A stretch of DNA of 64,000 bases from Cytophagales bacterium (GTDB lineage: Bacteria; Bacteroidota; Bacteroidia; Cytophagales; Microscillaceae). The position numbers were made by a program, and so were the translations under genes. How positions within the stretch are numbered: position 1 is the stretch's first letter; every line of letters starts with the position of its first letter. Positions 36,269-45,548 of this stretch are shown here, one piece after another. The notes under the pieces are model-generated. The model was not told where the DNA came from. It saw nothing but the letters and a program-made list of their open reading frames with translations, and did no database searches. The DNA lies in assembly GCA_004293905.1 (NCBI GenBank), contig RDZE01000018.1, positions 56,645 to 120,644 of the forward strand, read 5' to 3'.

Positions 36269-38350
36269 CTATGAAAGTCTGAACCCTATAATACTTACGT
36301 CATCTGTTTGTGGGTTATTTTCCATCCATTCGTATAGGGTACTTCGTAGTATTTCTCTTTGCTCTTGGGCAGTATGTTGGCTGAGTGCAGTGAGCAAATT
36401 TCGGAGGCGGCGAAAGGTAAATTTTTTGTTGTCGGGTCCTCCGAATTGGTCTTGGTAGCCATCGGAGAGCATGAAAATCATCAGATTTTTTTCATAATAA
36501 AGTTCTGTTTGTTCAAATTTTATCTCATTGAGGTAGGTGCTACCAATAGAACGCTTAGTAGGTTTTATTTCTTGGCAAATGCCATCAGTAATATAAATGA
36601 GTGGCGTATGTGCGCCTGCATAGGTTATTTTTTTCTCATTTTTATAAATCGCACAAACCCCTATGTCCATTCCATCTCGTATTTCTTTTTCTTTTTGTCT
36701 TCTGAAAGTATTATTCAGAAATTCTTGTGTTTCTTCAAGTATTTGTTGTGGTTCTATGATTTTTTTATGCAATATGATTTGGTCTAAGGCACTGAACCCT
36801 AAAAAAGACATCATTGCGCCGGGTACGCCGTGTCCTGTGCAGTCGCCTAAGACGATAAGATAGCGGTCGGGGAGTTCTTCAAACCAATAAAAATCGCCTG
36901 AAACAATATCGCGTGGGAGGTATAACACAAAACTGTCTGTGAAATGTTTAGATATATCATTAGGCGTAGGGAGTATATTTTCTTGGATACGTTGCGCATA
37001 GGTAATGCTTTCAGTGAGTAAGTTTCCTTTGATTTCTATCTCCTCTTTTTGTATATTGACTGTGTTAAATAGTTTTTGAAGAGCCTCATTTACTTCTGTA
37101 AGTTGTTGTGTGCGTTGGGCTACATTTCTCTCAAGGTTTTCGTTGGCTTCTCTTTGTGCATTTTCGTTTTCTTTGCGTATCGTATTGTATTTATCGGCTA
37201 AAGCAAAACCTAACAATATTATCTCAATAACTAAGGCTATCTCTATCCAATGTGTGGTAAATGGATTGTTGGGTACAAGTCCTAAGTTACGCCCTGAAAT
37301 CAAAAAAATACCTATATTAGGCAATAACCATGCGTAGAAATAATATTTTGCATATTCATTTCCTTTGCGCCAAGCAGTCCAGCCGATGTAGGCAAAAAGC
37401 AAACTGCTAAGTGCTAAATTGGCATTGCTGTAGGTAGCTACGGGGCGATAGTTTAGTAAAAAGGAGAGTAAAATAGCCAAAATACTAGATAACAATAGTA
37501 TTGATATGGCATAGTTCATGAATGGGTTGCCATATTTTTTGATGTTCAAAAACTGATAACAGAATACTGTGTTACAAATCACACTTAGGTTCATTGCCCA
37601 CGCAAAACTAATTCCATTGAGCCATACATATTCGCCCAATAGATAGTAAAATACATAGCCTTCTATATGCATGATGGTGAGCAAAGAAGAGAATAAGACA
37701 CTCAGATACCAAAGATAAACGGTTTCGCGCATTATCCAATAGATAACGATATGATAAGCAAACATGATAAGCACTCCCCAGAAAATGCCTCCAAACATAA
37801 AATCTTCATGATTGTCGTATTTATAGAAATGAGCCTCGTTCCATACCCAAATAGAAACGGGAGTAGAGGTTTCTGTAAAATACTTTATGTAAACAACAAT
37901 TTGTGTTTTTTCACTGAAATTGGGGATTTCAAAAATGGCTTTACGATGCAATACACTCCTTTGGGAGAAAGGAATACCATCGCCAGAAGTTTGTTTCACC
38001 CAATTACCATTCCATTGATAATAACAATCTATATGGTCTATGTAGGGATTATCCGTTTCTATAATCCAAGCACCGCTGTTAGCGGGTATACTAAGGGTAA
38101 CCCTGAACCACAAGGGACTTTTTAGAAAACCAAAATTGAGATAATCAGTTTCACAAGGCGTAAAAACCAATTTGTCTATATCGGAGAGATGAGTAATATT
38201 TTTATTGTCTATGGCTACTTCAAAACCTTCATTGAGGGTATAATAACGGGATTGGTCAGTAAGTGCAATAACTTTTTGCGCACAACTACTCTGCACTTTT
38301 AGCGAAAAAAGCAATAAAGATATCCATAAATAACTCAACCGCACTTGCAT
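36269..38350 (-). CDS. 7TM-DISM receptor with PP2C/SpoIIE phosphatase output
   Basis: 693 residues. After a signal-like helix (~8-24) comes an extracellular DISMED2-like beta domain (~30-175, containing PLWFRVTLSIP). Seven hydrophobic helices follow (~190-385), the 7TMR-DISM sensor. A coiled coil (~390-445) leads to the linker YAQRIQENILPTPNDIS (~453) and a PP2C/SpoIIE phosphatase (~470-693): LPRDIVSGDFYW, GDCTGHGVPGAMMSF, GMDIGVCAIY, MLSDGYQDQFGG and DDVSIIGF hold the metal-binding Asp residues. It probably senses an outside signal and changes Ser/Thr phosphorylation inside. Its start is divergent from the porin gene. Confidence 0.93.
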   Translation of the reverse strand: MQVRLSYLWISLLLFSLKVQSSCAQKVIALTDQSRYYTLNEGFEVAIDNKNITHLSDIDKLVFTPCETDYLNFGFLKSPLWFRVTLSIPANSGAWIIETDNPYIDHIDCYYQWNGNWVKQTSGDGIPFSQRSVLHRKAIFEIPNFSEKTQIVVYIKYFTETSTPVSIWVWNEAHFYKYDNHEDFMFGGIFWGVLIMFAYHIVIYWIMRETVYLWYLSVLFSSLLTIMHIEGYVFYYLLGEYVWLNGISFAWAMNLSVICNTVFCYQFLNIKKYGNPFMNYAISILLLSSILAILLSFLLNYRPVATYSNANLALSSLLFAYIGWTAWRKGNEYAKYYFYAWLLPNIGIFLISGRNLGLVPNNPFTTHWIEIALVIEIILLGFALADKYNTIRKENENAQREANENLERNVAQRTQQLTEVNEALQKLFNTVNIQKEEIEIKGNLLTESITYAQRIQENILPTPNDISKHFTDSFVLYLPRDIVSGDFYWFEELPDRYLIVLGDCTGHGVPGAMMSFLGFSALDQIILHKKIIEPQQILEETQEFLNNTFRRQKEKEIRDGMDIGVCAIYKNEKKITYAGAHTPLIYITDGICQEIKPTKRSIGSTYLNEIKFEQTELYYEKNLMIFMLSDGYQDQFGGPDNKKFTFRRLRNLLTALSQHTAQEQREILRSTLYEWMENNPQTDDVSIIGFRLS

Positions 38351-38589
38351 ATTTTTAGCTCAATGATACAGAACAAAAAAAATAGAAATAATTGGTTCTA
38401 AAATAGTAATTTAGCTATGATATAGCAAAATATTTTTATAAAATTTTGTATAATTTTTACAAATTTCAAATCAATGCCCTATTTTAGGGGATATTTTCGG
38501 AAGACTACCTGCACAAAATTAATAATTATCTTTTTAAAAGTATGCGAATACTTTATAACGGAAAATTTTAAATAAAAAGTCAAAAAAAC
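38351..38589. other. Divergent intergenic region between the 7TM-DISM and porin-like genes
   Basis: 239 AT-rich bases. One -7-like element for the minus strand (TAATTTTG, 38521-38514) and a small 5-bp hairpin CCCTA-TTT-TAGGG (38477-38489) are the only marks I see. No ORF or RNA gene. Confidence 0.4.
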
Positions 38590-39690
38590 ATGAAAAAAAC
38601 AATCTTATTAATTGCCACTTGGGTATTTTTACAAAACATTTATGCACAAAATCTACTCAATTCTCTCAAAGAAGGCGATTTAACCATTGGCGGCTATGTT
38701 GATGCTTACTATGGCTATGATTTTAATGAGCCGCGCAATCAAGAAAGAGCCTATTTTGTATCAATGGCACGCCACAATGAAATGACTGTCAATTTGGCAT
38801 ATCTTTCTTTCCGATACGAAGCTACCAATATTAGAGCCGTATTTACGCCTGCCGTAGGTACTTATATGAATGCCAACTATGCTGCTGAAAGCCTTACGCT
38901 CAAAAATATTTTAGAAGGCTATGCAGGGGTGAAATTAGGGCGCAATGTATGGGTAGATGCAGGTGTTTTTGGCTCGCCCTACACCAATGAAGGTCCTATC
39001 TCGAAAGACCAACTTATGTATTCGCGTTCTTTTGCCCCTGAATATGTGCCTTATTATCTCTCTGGACTACGCGCACAAATACCTATGGGCGAAAAATGGA
39101 AATTTACTTTATACCTGCTCAATGGTTGGCAACTGATACAAGACAACAACACAGGAAAATCATTAGGAACACAATTAGAATGGAAACCCTCTGAAAAGGT
39201 ACTTATCAATTGGAACACCTACATAGGTGAGGAAAACTCTGCAACGCGCCCTGATTTCAGAAATCGTTATTTTACTGACCTTTACACGGTTATTAATCCT
39301 GAGGGTAAATTTTCGGCAACGGCTTGCGTCTATGTAGGAGTACAAGAACGTAAGGATACCCTTCAAAATCGTTTGGAAAATGATATATGGTTCAATGCCA
39401 ATGTGATTGGTCGTTATCGATTCACTGAAAAGTTATCGCTTTCGGGACGTATAGAGTATTTCGATGACCCTAAAAGTGTGCAAATTAGTCCTGTTACTGC
39501 TGCCAATGGTGTGCAAGGTTTTACTACTTATAGTGCGGGGCTTTGCCTCAATATTCAGGCGGCTGAAAATGCCCTGATTCGTTTTGAGGGGCGTACTTTT
39601 TGGGCAGATAAAAATGTTTATTTAGATGCCAAACAAGCACCTACTAACCAATCGAATCTTCTCATTGCAGGCTTTACGGTTTGGTTTTGA
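38590..39690 (+). CDS. Porin-like outer-membrane beta-barrel protein
   Basis: 366 residues with a signal peptide (MKKTILLIATWVFLQNIYAQ). The mature part is made of alternating beta strands with Gly and aromatic girdles (LTIGGYVDAYYGYDFNEP near the start) and ends in a strand with terminal Phe (LLIAGFTVWF), the usual signal for outer-membrane barrel assembly. The GYVDAYY start is shared by BBP2/DUF1597-type putative porins. It should form a diffusion pore or a small transporter in the outer membrane; the substrate is unknown. It sits alone between two divergent/convergent genes, with crtY 8 bases past its end on the other strand. Confidence 0.82.
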   Translation: MKKTILLIATWVFLQNIYAQNLLNSLKEGDLTIGGYVDAYYGYDFNEPRNQERAYFVSMARHNEMTVNLAYLSFRYEATNIRAVFTPAVGTYMNANYAAESLTLKNILEGYAGVKLGRNVWVDAGVFGSPYTNEGPISKDQLMYSRSFAPEYVPYYLSGLRAQIPMGEKWKFTLYLLNGWQLIQDNNTGKSLGTQLEWKPSEKVLINWNTYIGEENSATRPDFRNRYFTDLYTVINPEGKFSATACVYVGVQERKDTLQNRLENDIWFNANVIGRYRFTEKLSLSGRIEYFDDPKSVQISPVTAANGVQGFTTYSAGLCLNIQAAENALIRFEGRTFWADKNVYLDAKQAPTNQSNLLIAGFTVWF

Positions 39691-39698
39691 GTACTTGT

Positions 39699-40865
39699 TT
39701 AGCTACGGCGTAGCGTTTTTGGTATCCCTTTCAAAAAAGGCAAAGGAGGAACACTGCTCATTATTTGTAGCTCTTGTCCAAAATGACTTGTTTCATTGAG
39801 AAAGGAAAATAAACGCTTTACGGGGTGTTTTTTGAATAAAATACTGAATATTTTCGCGCCTGTGGGTTTTTGTTTTTGCAATACTGATAGTAATAACGCA
39901 TCATAAAAACGAAATCGTTTTTGCCACCAACTTTGGGCATAAAAAGGGTGCTCTTGAGTAGCAAGGCTTTTTACTATTTTTTCGGTTTCTTGTTGTATAT
40001 TCCAAAATGCATAGCCTGTACTTGCTTTTGCCGCACCACCACCAATGCCTATATTCATGACTCTTTTTTGCGGTTTTTTCTTAAAAGGAATATCAAACAT
40101 AGGAATTACGCCTTGTTCTATTTCTTCTATAGTATACTCAGCGCATTGTAAATAATTAATGATATAGTCTTCAAGGACTTGGTCGTAGTCGGTGCTTTTG
40201 GGTAGTAGGTTTTCCGAGAAAATAGTAAATTCTACCAATGCTTGATTGGGGCTGTAGGGAAGTATGTATACAAAACGCGTTTCTTGTTTTTGGTCTATTC
40301 TGAAATCCATAAAAACGGGAGCTTCAGGGTCGAAGAGTGGCTTTGGAGTAGAAATGACATAGCCTTTGAAGTGTTGCAGAAAATAATGATAGCCTTTTTT
40401 TTGTGTAGAGGAGGGTTGCCAAGTGCTATCAAAAACCCAATCGGCAGTGAAGTTTCCCTCGTCAGTGTTTATGGTTGCTTTTTGTGCATCGGCAGTGATT
40501 TGATTGATGCTGGTATAAAGAAAATGCACCTGATTCTGATTTTCTAAAAAATTGAGGGTATGTGTATAGAAATCAATGCTTTTTATCATCCAATAACTAT
40601 AGGGGGAGAGGAGTATTTTTTTTTCATACTCGGGGCATTTGAACCATACCGCTTCCCACTGTCTAAAAGCTAATTTTTGAAACCATTGGTTTTCGTCTTT
40701 TGCCCAAAAACACCAAGTGCGGTCGTTGCTTTTTTTCTGTACTTTATCTATGAGTAGTATTTTTTTGTTGCAGAGAGTAGGGTTTTGTGCTATTTGATAA
40801 GCCAAACTTAGCCCTGCTGCCCCTGCCCCCGCAATGAGATAGTCGTAGTGCGTATTTTCGAGCAT
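39699..40865 (-). CDS. crtY: Lycopene beta-cyclase
   Basis: 388 residues, normal CrtY size. It closes the beta-ionone rings of lycopene to give beta-carotene, on the way to zeaxanthin or flexirubin-associated carotenoids of Bacteroidota. The FAD/NAD-binding YLIAGAGAAGLSLAYQIAQ (~9-27), DRTWCFW (~47-53), a PMFDIPF segment near residue 257 and a GIGGGAAKASTGYAFW motif near 273 fit the family. No other carotenoid gene (crtB, crtI, crtZ) is in the window; it is the last gene of the mutL-rhomboid-trmD run, 23 bases after trmD. Confidence 0.93.
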   Translation of the reverse strand: MLENTHYDYLIAGAGAAGLSLAYQIAQNPTLCNKKILLIDKVQKKSNDRTWCFWAKDENQWFQKLAFRQWEAVWFKCPEYEKKILLSPYSYWMIKSIDFYTHTLNFLENQNQVHFLYTSINQITADAQKATINTDEGNFTADWVFDSTWQPSSTQKKGYHYFLQHFKGYVISTPKPLFDPEAPVFMDFRIDQKQETRFVYILPYSPNQALVEFTIFSENLLPKSTDYDQVLEDYIINYLQCAEYTIEEIEQGVIPMFDIPFKKKPQKRVMNIGIGGGAAKASTGYAFWNIQQETEKIVKSLATQEHPFYAQSWWQKRFRFYDALLLSVLQKQKPTGAKIFSILFKKHPVKRLFSFLNETSHFGQELQIMSSVPPLPFLKGIPKTLRRS

Positions 40866-40888
40866 GGTTTTTCTGATTTCAATTGGTA

Positions 40889-41563
40889 CTATTGTAATAA
40901 GTCAGGTCTTCGCTCTTTTGTTCGTAACAAAGATTGTTCGTGTCGCCATTTTTCTATGGCAGCGTGGTTGCCCGATAGAAGTACTTCGGGCACTTTCAGT
41001 CCTTTGTATTCGGCGGGGCGTGTATAGACAGGTGGGGCTAATAGTTGGTCTTGGAAAGAATCGCTGAGGGCAGATGTTTCATCGGAAAGTACATTAGGAA
41101 TAAGCCTCACGATGGCATCTACAAATACAGCAGCAGCCAATTCACCCCCAGAAAGAACATAATCGCCGATGCTTATTTCCTTAGTAACATAAATATCGCG
41201 TATGCGTTGGTCTATGCCTTTGTAATGCCCACATAAAAGAAGTAAGTTTTTTTTGAGAGAAAACTCGTTGGCTATATTTTGCTTCAGTGTGATGCCATCA
41301 GGGGTAAAAAAGATGATTTCATCGTATTCATGTTTACTTTTGAGGTATTCTATGCAGTTGGCTAAGGGCTCAACCATCATTACCATACCCGCGCCACCGC
41401 CAAAGGGATAATCGTCTACGTTTTTATGTTTGTTGGTTGCATAGTCGCGCAAGTTGTGTAGTTCTAAGGAGAGTATTTTTTTATCAATAGCCCTTTTCAT
41501 AATGGAGTGCGCAAAAGGGCTTTCCAATAAATTGGGTACGCAAGAAACAATATCAATGTGCAT
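40889..41563 (-). CDS. trmD: tRNA (guanine-37-N1)-methyltransferase
   Basis: 224 residues. TrmD methylates G37 next to the anticodon with S-adenosylmethionine, which prevents frameshifting. The SPOUT knot signature is visible: [15 protein letters not shown] (~88-102), [16 protein letters not shown] (~110-125) and the C-terminal [16 protein letters not shown] (~194-209). The start [20 protein letters not shown] is normal. The ATG is directly next to the stop of the upstream rhomboid gene (zero gap), so the two are likely translated from one mRNA. rpsP and rplS, frequent partners of trmD elsewhere, are absent. Confidence 0.96.
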   Translation of the reverse strand: MHIDIVSCVPNLLESPFAHSIMKRAIDKKILSLELHNLRDYATNKHKNVDDYPFGGGAGMVMMVEPLANCIEYLKSKHEYDEIIFFTPDGITLKQNIANEFSLKKNLLLLCGHYKGIDQRIRDIYVTKEISIGDYVLSGGELAAAVFVDAIVRLIPNVLSDETSALSDSFQDQLLAPPVYTRPAEYKGLKVPEVLLSGNHAAIEKWRHEQSLLRTKERRPDLLQ

Positions 41564-42514
41564 TTATAAATCTTGGCTCGCTTTGAATAATTTTTGTTTT
41601 TCTTCTTTGCTAAGACTGTCGTAACCTGTGGCTGAAATTTTATCTAAGATAGCGTCTATTTCTGCTTGGTTGGTAGTGGCTGCATCTTCGCTTACGGCGG
41701 TTTTGGTAGTGCGTTGTACGTTGCCTTTGGTGTTGGTAGTTGTGGTATGTGTAGTTACGGTGGTAGTGCGGCGGTGTACTACTTTCATTTTGGGTTTTCT
41801 GACAAAAATCCGTCCCATGAAATCAACAAAACGATGAATGAACACGCCCAAATCTCTTCCATTTTTGATTTGTACTATGTAGATATAGCCCATCAGTGCG
41901 CCTCCTAAGTGCGCCAAATTGCCTCCTGCATTGCTGCCAGCAAGCGAAATATAAGAAATAACTACATAGCCCAATGCTATGTATTTGATACGAACAGGAC
42001 CGATGAATAAAAAATACATGGTATAGTTCGGTACTAAGGTAGCTGCCCCTACGACTACGGCATACACTGCTGCTGAAGCACCAATAAGAGTAGCATGGGG
42101 AACATTTTTATGAAAAAAAGGAATCAGATTGTAGATACCGATATAGAATAAGCCTCCGGCGATTGCGCCCAATACAAAAAGACTCAATATGTGTTTGTTG
42201 CCAATAAATTCTACGATGATGCGCCCAAACCAATACATAAAAATCATATTGAAAAATAGATGGAAGGGGTCAGCATGTAAAAAAGCATAGCTGAGCACTG
42301 TCCAAGGGCGATAGAGGAGTTTATCGAGGCTGGCGGGTAGTGTAAAAAAAGACTCAAGGTAGTTGTAGGTTGTGTACTCTTGTAAAGAAAGCAAGAGCGT
42401 AACAGCCGAAATACCTTGTATAAGATAAACGATTACACAAATCACGATGATTTTTACCAAAGTGTTGTTATCGTTGCGAAAGACATTTCTTAGTTCATTG
42501 GCAAAAGTGTTCAT
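41564..42514 (-). CDS. Rhomboid intramembrane protease with DUF6576-like tail
   Basis: 316 residues, six membrane helices from ~20 to ~215. Rhomboids cut other membrane proteins inside the lipid bilayer. The catalytic Ser is in IGASAAVYAV (~143-152), the catalytic His in NLAHLGGALMGY (~199-210), and the conserved HLFFNM (~84-89) fits the first His/Asn pair. A Thr-rich cytosolic linker and a short C-terminal helix pair (IDAILDKISATGYDSLSKEE) resemble the DUF6576 tail frequent in Bacteroidota rhomboids. A second rhomboid lies 17 bases upstream, and trmD touches its stop. Confidence 0.92.
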   Translation of the reverse strand: MNTFANELRNVFRNDNNTLVKIIVICVIVYLIQGISAVTLLLSLQEYTTYNYLESFFTLPASLDKLLYRPWTVLSYAFLHADPFHLFFNMIFMYWFGRIIVEFIGNKHILSLFVLGAIAGGLFYIGIYNLIPFFHKNVPHATLIGASAAVYAVVVGAATLVPNYTMYFLFIGPVRIKYIALGYVVISYISLAGSNAGGNLAHLGGALMGYIYIVQIKNGRDLGVFIHRFVDFMGRIFVRKPKMKVVHRRTTTVTTHTTTTNTKGNVQRTTKTAVSEDAATTNQAEIDAILDKISATGYDSLSKEEKQKLFKASQDL

Positions 42515-42531
42515 AAGGGTAGAGGTTCATT

Positions 42532-43317
42532 TTAATATCTTCGGGGAATTTTCCAATATTTAATGAGTAAGAAACCGACTAAGGCTCCCGAAACGTGGGC
42601 GAAGTGTGCTATATTGCTCGAGTTGGGGTAGTAAAGCCCTGCATAGAGTTCGTAGCAAACATACAAAGGTATAAAATATTTTGCTTTTATAGGAAAAGGA
42701 ATGAATAAAAGAAATATTTCTAAGTTGGGAAAAATCATGGCGAACGCTGCCAAGAGTCCAAAAACTGCACCTGATGCACCTACCATAGGTATATTGAGGC
42801 GGTATTGGAAGAGTTCTCCGATGGCTTCTTTGGAAGTAGTGATGATGGTAGGGTCTTTGGGGTGGTCTATGAAACTATTGAACCATTCAGGGGAGATTTT
42901 TTGCCATTGTTGTGGTTCATAGTTTTTCATATAGAGTTCAAAGCTATCGGGGTTGGGCGTGGCAAAATAGCTTTGCATGGCTTGTTCTTGCTGATAAATT
43001 TCTAAGGCATTGATACCAAAATGAAGCACGCCTGCGCCTAAGCCCGCAATGAGGTAAAGCCAAAGAAATTTTTTAGGACCTAAGGTGGACTCCAATAAAG
43101 ACCCAAACATAAATAAACCTAACATATTGCTAAACAAATGCAGTAAATTGCTATGTATAAACATGTAGGTCAATATTTGATAAGGAGCAAAACTTTCGGC
43201 GGTGAAATAGCGCAAACCTAATAAATAAGGGAAATTGATTTCTAAAAATATTTGACAAGCAAATAAAATGACATTAATTACTAATAAAGTTCGGACTACG
43301 GGGGTGAGATTGTTCAT
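42532..43317 (-). CDS. Rhomboid intramembrane protease
   Basis: 261 residues from ATG 43317, chosen because the longer frame starts inside mutL and the family begins near MNNLTPVVRTLLVINVI. Active-site Ser in MVGASGAVFGLLAA (~176-189) and His in AHFAHVSGALVGF (~239-251); the HLFSNMLGL segment (~60-68) is also typical. The loop between the second and third core helices is long and charged (~105-165), an insertion not seen in the neighbouring rhomboid. Partner of the second rhomboid in a mutL-rhomboid-rhomboid arrangement. Substrates unknown. Confidence 0.9.
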   Translation of the reverse strand: MNNLTPVVRTLLVINVILFACQIFLEINFPYLLGLRYFTAESFAPYQILTYMFIHSNLLHLFSNMLGLFMFGSLLESTLGPKKFLWLYLIAGLGAGVLHFGINALEIYQQEQAMQSYFATPNPDSFELYMKNYEPQQWQKISPEWFNSFIDHPKDPTIITTSKEAIGELFQYRLNIPMVGASGAVFGLLAAFAMIFPNLEIFLLFIPFPIKAKYFIPLYVCYELYAGLYYPNSSNIAHFAHVSGALVGFLLIKYWKIPRRY

Positions 43318-43325
43318 AGGCGGTT

Positions 43326-45152
43326 TTATTCTTGAAATAATTGTGACATTTTGGCAGCATTCATTACCATACAAATTACCCTTCCTTCGGGCGTATAGTT
43401 AGGGTTTGAGGAAGCAAATAGTTGCTCTGTGAGGGCTTTCATTTCGTCTTCTTGTAGTATTTTACCATTTTTGATAGCTGCTTTTTTCGCCATTGCATAG
43501 AGCCATACATCTTGTCGGTCTATGTTTAGGGTATTTACAGAGTTTTTAAACTGTTCTATCATTTGCTCAAAGTATTGTTTTTCTTCGTGTTCGGGTGCTA
43601 AGTTAGCAGGCATGGTCTGCAACATAATGGCTTTTTCTTTTTCTAATACTTCAAATATAAAGCCTAAGTTACGAATTTCTTTTTCTATTTCCAAAAAGAG
43701 TAACCAATCGTTGGCATTAAATGTTATCTTGACAGGGAATAGGAGGGTTTGCAGGGTGAGTGTTGTGGAATGGTACTGTTTTCGTAGTTGTTCGTAGAGA
43801 ATGCGTTGGTGTGCGGCTTCTTGGTCAATAATGACCAAACCCGATGGCATGGGAGTGATGATGTATTGTTGAAAAATTTGTTTGAACCATTGTTTATGGG
43901 TGTTTATCGTTTCATTTTCGTTTTGGGGTTGGTTTATTTTGCTGTAAATAAAGAGGTTTTCTATTTCATCGGTTTTGAAGTGTTCTTGTTGTATGGCTTT
44001 TTGCGAGAGGTTGTCATAGATAGATTTCCAGTTGAGGAGGTTGCTTTTTTCGCGTTGGTTTTCGCGGTTAAGGTTTAGTTTGAATTTCTGCTCTCCTTCT
44101 TTTCTTTGCTCTATGGGCAGGTGGTAGTTGGCATCGGTTTCAAAATCTAAGGAAGGGCTTAGGTGGTGTGTGCTCAGTGTGCGTTTGATGGCAGATTCGA
44201 GCATGGCAAATATGGCTCTTTCGTCTTCTAATTTTACTTCTATTTTTTGTGGGTGTACATTTACATCTATCGTTTTAGGGTCTACTTCTAAAAAAAGTAC
44301 ATAAAAAGGGAATGTATCGGCAGGAAGTAGCTTGTCGTAGGCTTGCATGAGTGCGTAGTGTAGGTAGTTGTATTTTACGAATCGTTGGTTGATGAAAAAA
44401 AACTGTTCGCCTCTTGTTTTTTTTGCCACTTGGGGTTTGCCTATGTAGCCTTTGAGGTGTAGCAAAGAACTTTCTTCTTGGCAGGGGATTAGATTTTGTC
44501 TGTAGTTTTTGCCAAATAAATCTATGATGCGTTGGCTGAGTTTGGTTTTTTCTAAATGGTAAGTTTCTTGGTCATCTTGGTAGCAGATAAATTCTATTTC
44601 GGGGTGCGAGAGGGCTATTTTGATGAATTCGTCATAGATATGTTTGAGTTCTACTTGGTTCGATTTGAGGAAATTTTTGCGTGCGGGGATATTGTAGAAT
44701 AAATTTTTGACGACAAAAGAAGTGCCTTTGATGGCAGAGATGCCTTCTTGCGTTCTGAGTTTTGAGCCTTCTATGGCTATATAAGTGCCAAGTGTATCTT
44801 CTTGGCGTTTGGTTTTGAGCTCTACTTCGGCTACTGCGGCAATAGAGGCAAGGGCTTCGCCTCTGAATCCCATAGTTTGGATTCGGAATAAATCATCGGT
44901 TTGTTTGATTTTGGAAGTAGCGTGTCTTTCGAAGCACATGCGGGCATCGGTTTCTGACATTCCTATCCCATTGTCTACGACTTGTATGTGTGTTTTTCCT
45001 GCATTTTTGATGATGAGTTGTATGGCTGTACTTTGTGCATCTACGGCATTTTCGAGTAGTTCTTTTACCACTGAGGCGGGGCGTTGTACTACTTCACCTG
45101 CGGCAATTTGGTTGGCAATGCTTTCAGGTAATAGGCGAATGATGTCTTGCAT
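43326..45152 (-). CDS. mutL: DNA mismatch repair protein MutL
   Basis: 608 residues. MutL links mismatch recognition by MutS to strand removal. The N-terminal GHKL ATPase shows ELLENAVDAQSTAI (~31-44), VVDNGIGMSE (~58) and GFRGEALASIAAV (~94). The C-terminal dimerisation part has lost the residues of the metal-dependent endonuclease seen in most MutH-lacking bacteria: DQEAAHQRILYE (443-454) instead of DQHA(X)2E(X)4E, AKKAAIK (~555) where a Cys is usual, and TPEGRV (587-592) instead of CPHGRP. Bacteroidota as a group may share this. It is the second gene of a run with a small membrane protein before it (9-base gap) and two rhomboids behind. Confidence 0.96.
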   Translation of the reverse strand: MQDIIRLLPESIANQIAAGEVVQRPASVVKELLENAVDAQSTAIQLIIKNAGKTHIQVVDNGIGMSETDARMCFERHATSKIKQTDDLFRIQTMGFRGEALASIAAVAEVELKTKRQEDTLGTYIAIEGSKLRTQEGISAIKGTSFVVKNLFYNIPARKNFLKSNQVELKHIYDEFIKIALSHPEIEFICYQDDQETYHLEKTKLSQRIIDLFGKNYRQNLIPCQEESSLLHLKGYIGKPQVAKKTRGEQFFFINQRFVKYNYLHYALMQAYDKLLPADTFPFYVLFLEVDPKTIDVNVHPQKIEVKLEDERAIFAMLESAIKRTLSTHHLSPSLDFETDANYHLPIEQRKEGEQKFKLNLNRENQREKSNLLNWKSIYDNLSQKAIQQEHFKTDEIENLFIYSKINQPQNENETINTHKQWFKQIFQQYIITPMPSGLVIIDQEAAHQRILYEQLRKQYHSTTLTLQTLLFPVKITFNANDWLLFLEIEKEIRNLGFIFEVLEKEKAIMLQTMPANLAPEHEEKQYFEQMIEQFKNSVNTLNIDRQDVWLYAMAKKAAIKNGKILQEDEMKALTEQLFASSNPNYTPEGRVICMVMNAAKMSQLFQE

Positions 45153-45161
45153 AAAGAAGAA

Positions 45162-45506
45162 TTAGGTTAACCCTTTTCTTTTGGCTATCCAGTAGAGGGG
45201 TGCTATGAGTAAGAGTAATGCAAAGGCTATGTCGCCATAGTAGGCATAAATGATGAATACAGCAAAGAAAAGAACAATGAATGTCATTTGTAAACGCCCT
45301 ACGTTGTTTGCGCTTTTGTTTCTGCGCCTCATTTCGGCAAAAGAGGCTGTGATTCTATCGGCATATTTTTGTTTATTTTCGCCTGATAGTTCTTGTTTTT
45401 TAGCTTCTATACGATTTTGTAGGGCTTCTCTCCTTTCATCATAGAAGCGTGGTGTAAAATTAAACCCTTTAGGTTTGCGTGTTTTGATGATAGAAAATAG
45501 TTTCAT
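45162..45506 (-). CDS. Small membrane protein of unknown function
   Basis: 114 residues; not a family I can name. The N-terminal half is strongly basic and helical (FYDERREALQNRIEAKKQEL, ~22-41), the C-terminal half has two hydrophobic helices (~74-90 and ~92-108) followed by the basic end WIAKRKGLT. This gives a cytosolic charged head on an inner-membrane hairpin. It is the first gene of the mutL-rhomboid-trmD-crtY run, 9 bases before mutL, and may come along with it as a conserved neighbour in Bacteroidota. Confidence 0.65.
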   Translation of the reverse strand: MKLFSIIKTRKPKGFNFTPRFYDERREALQNRIEAKKQELSGENKQKYADRITASFAEMRRRNKSANNVGRLQMTFIVLFFAVFIIYAYYGDIAFALLLLIAPLYWIAKRKGLT

Positions 45507-45548
45507 GGCGCAGATTTATATTTTGATTGGCAATATAGGTATTTTTTC

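Noticed and set aside
43318..43374. N-terminal extension of the second rhomboid
   Set aside because: It would begin inside mutL; the ATG at 43317 leaves a normal 8-base gap and a normal rhomboid start.
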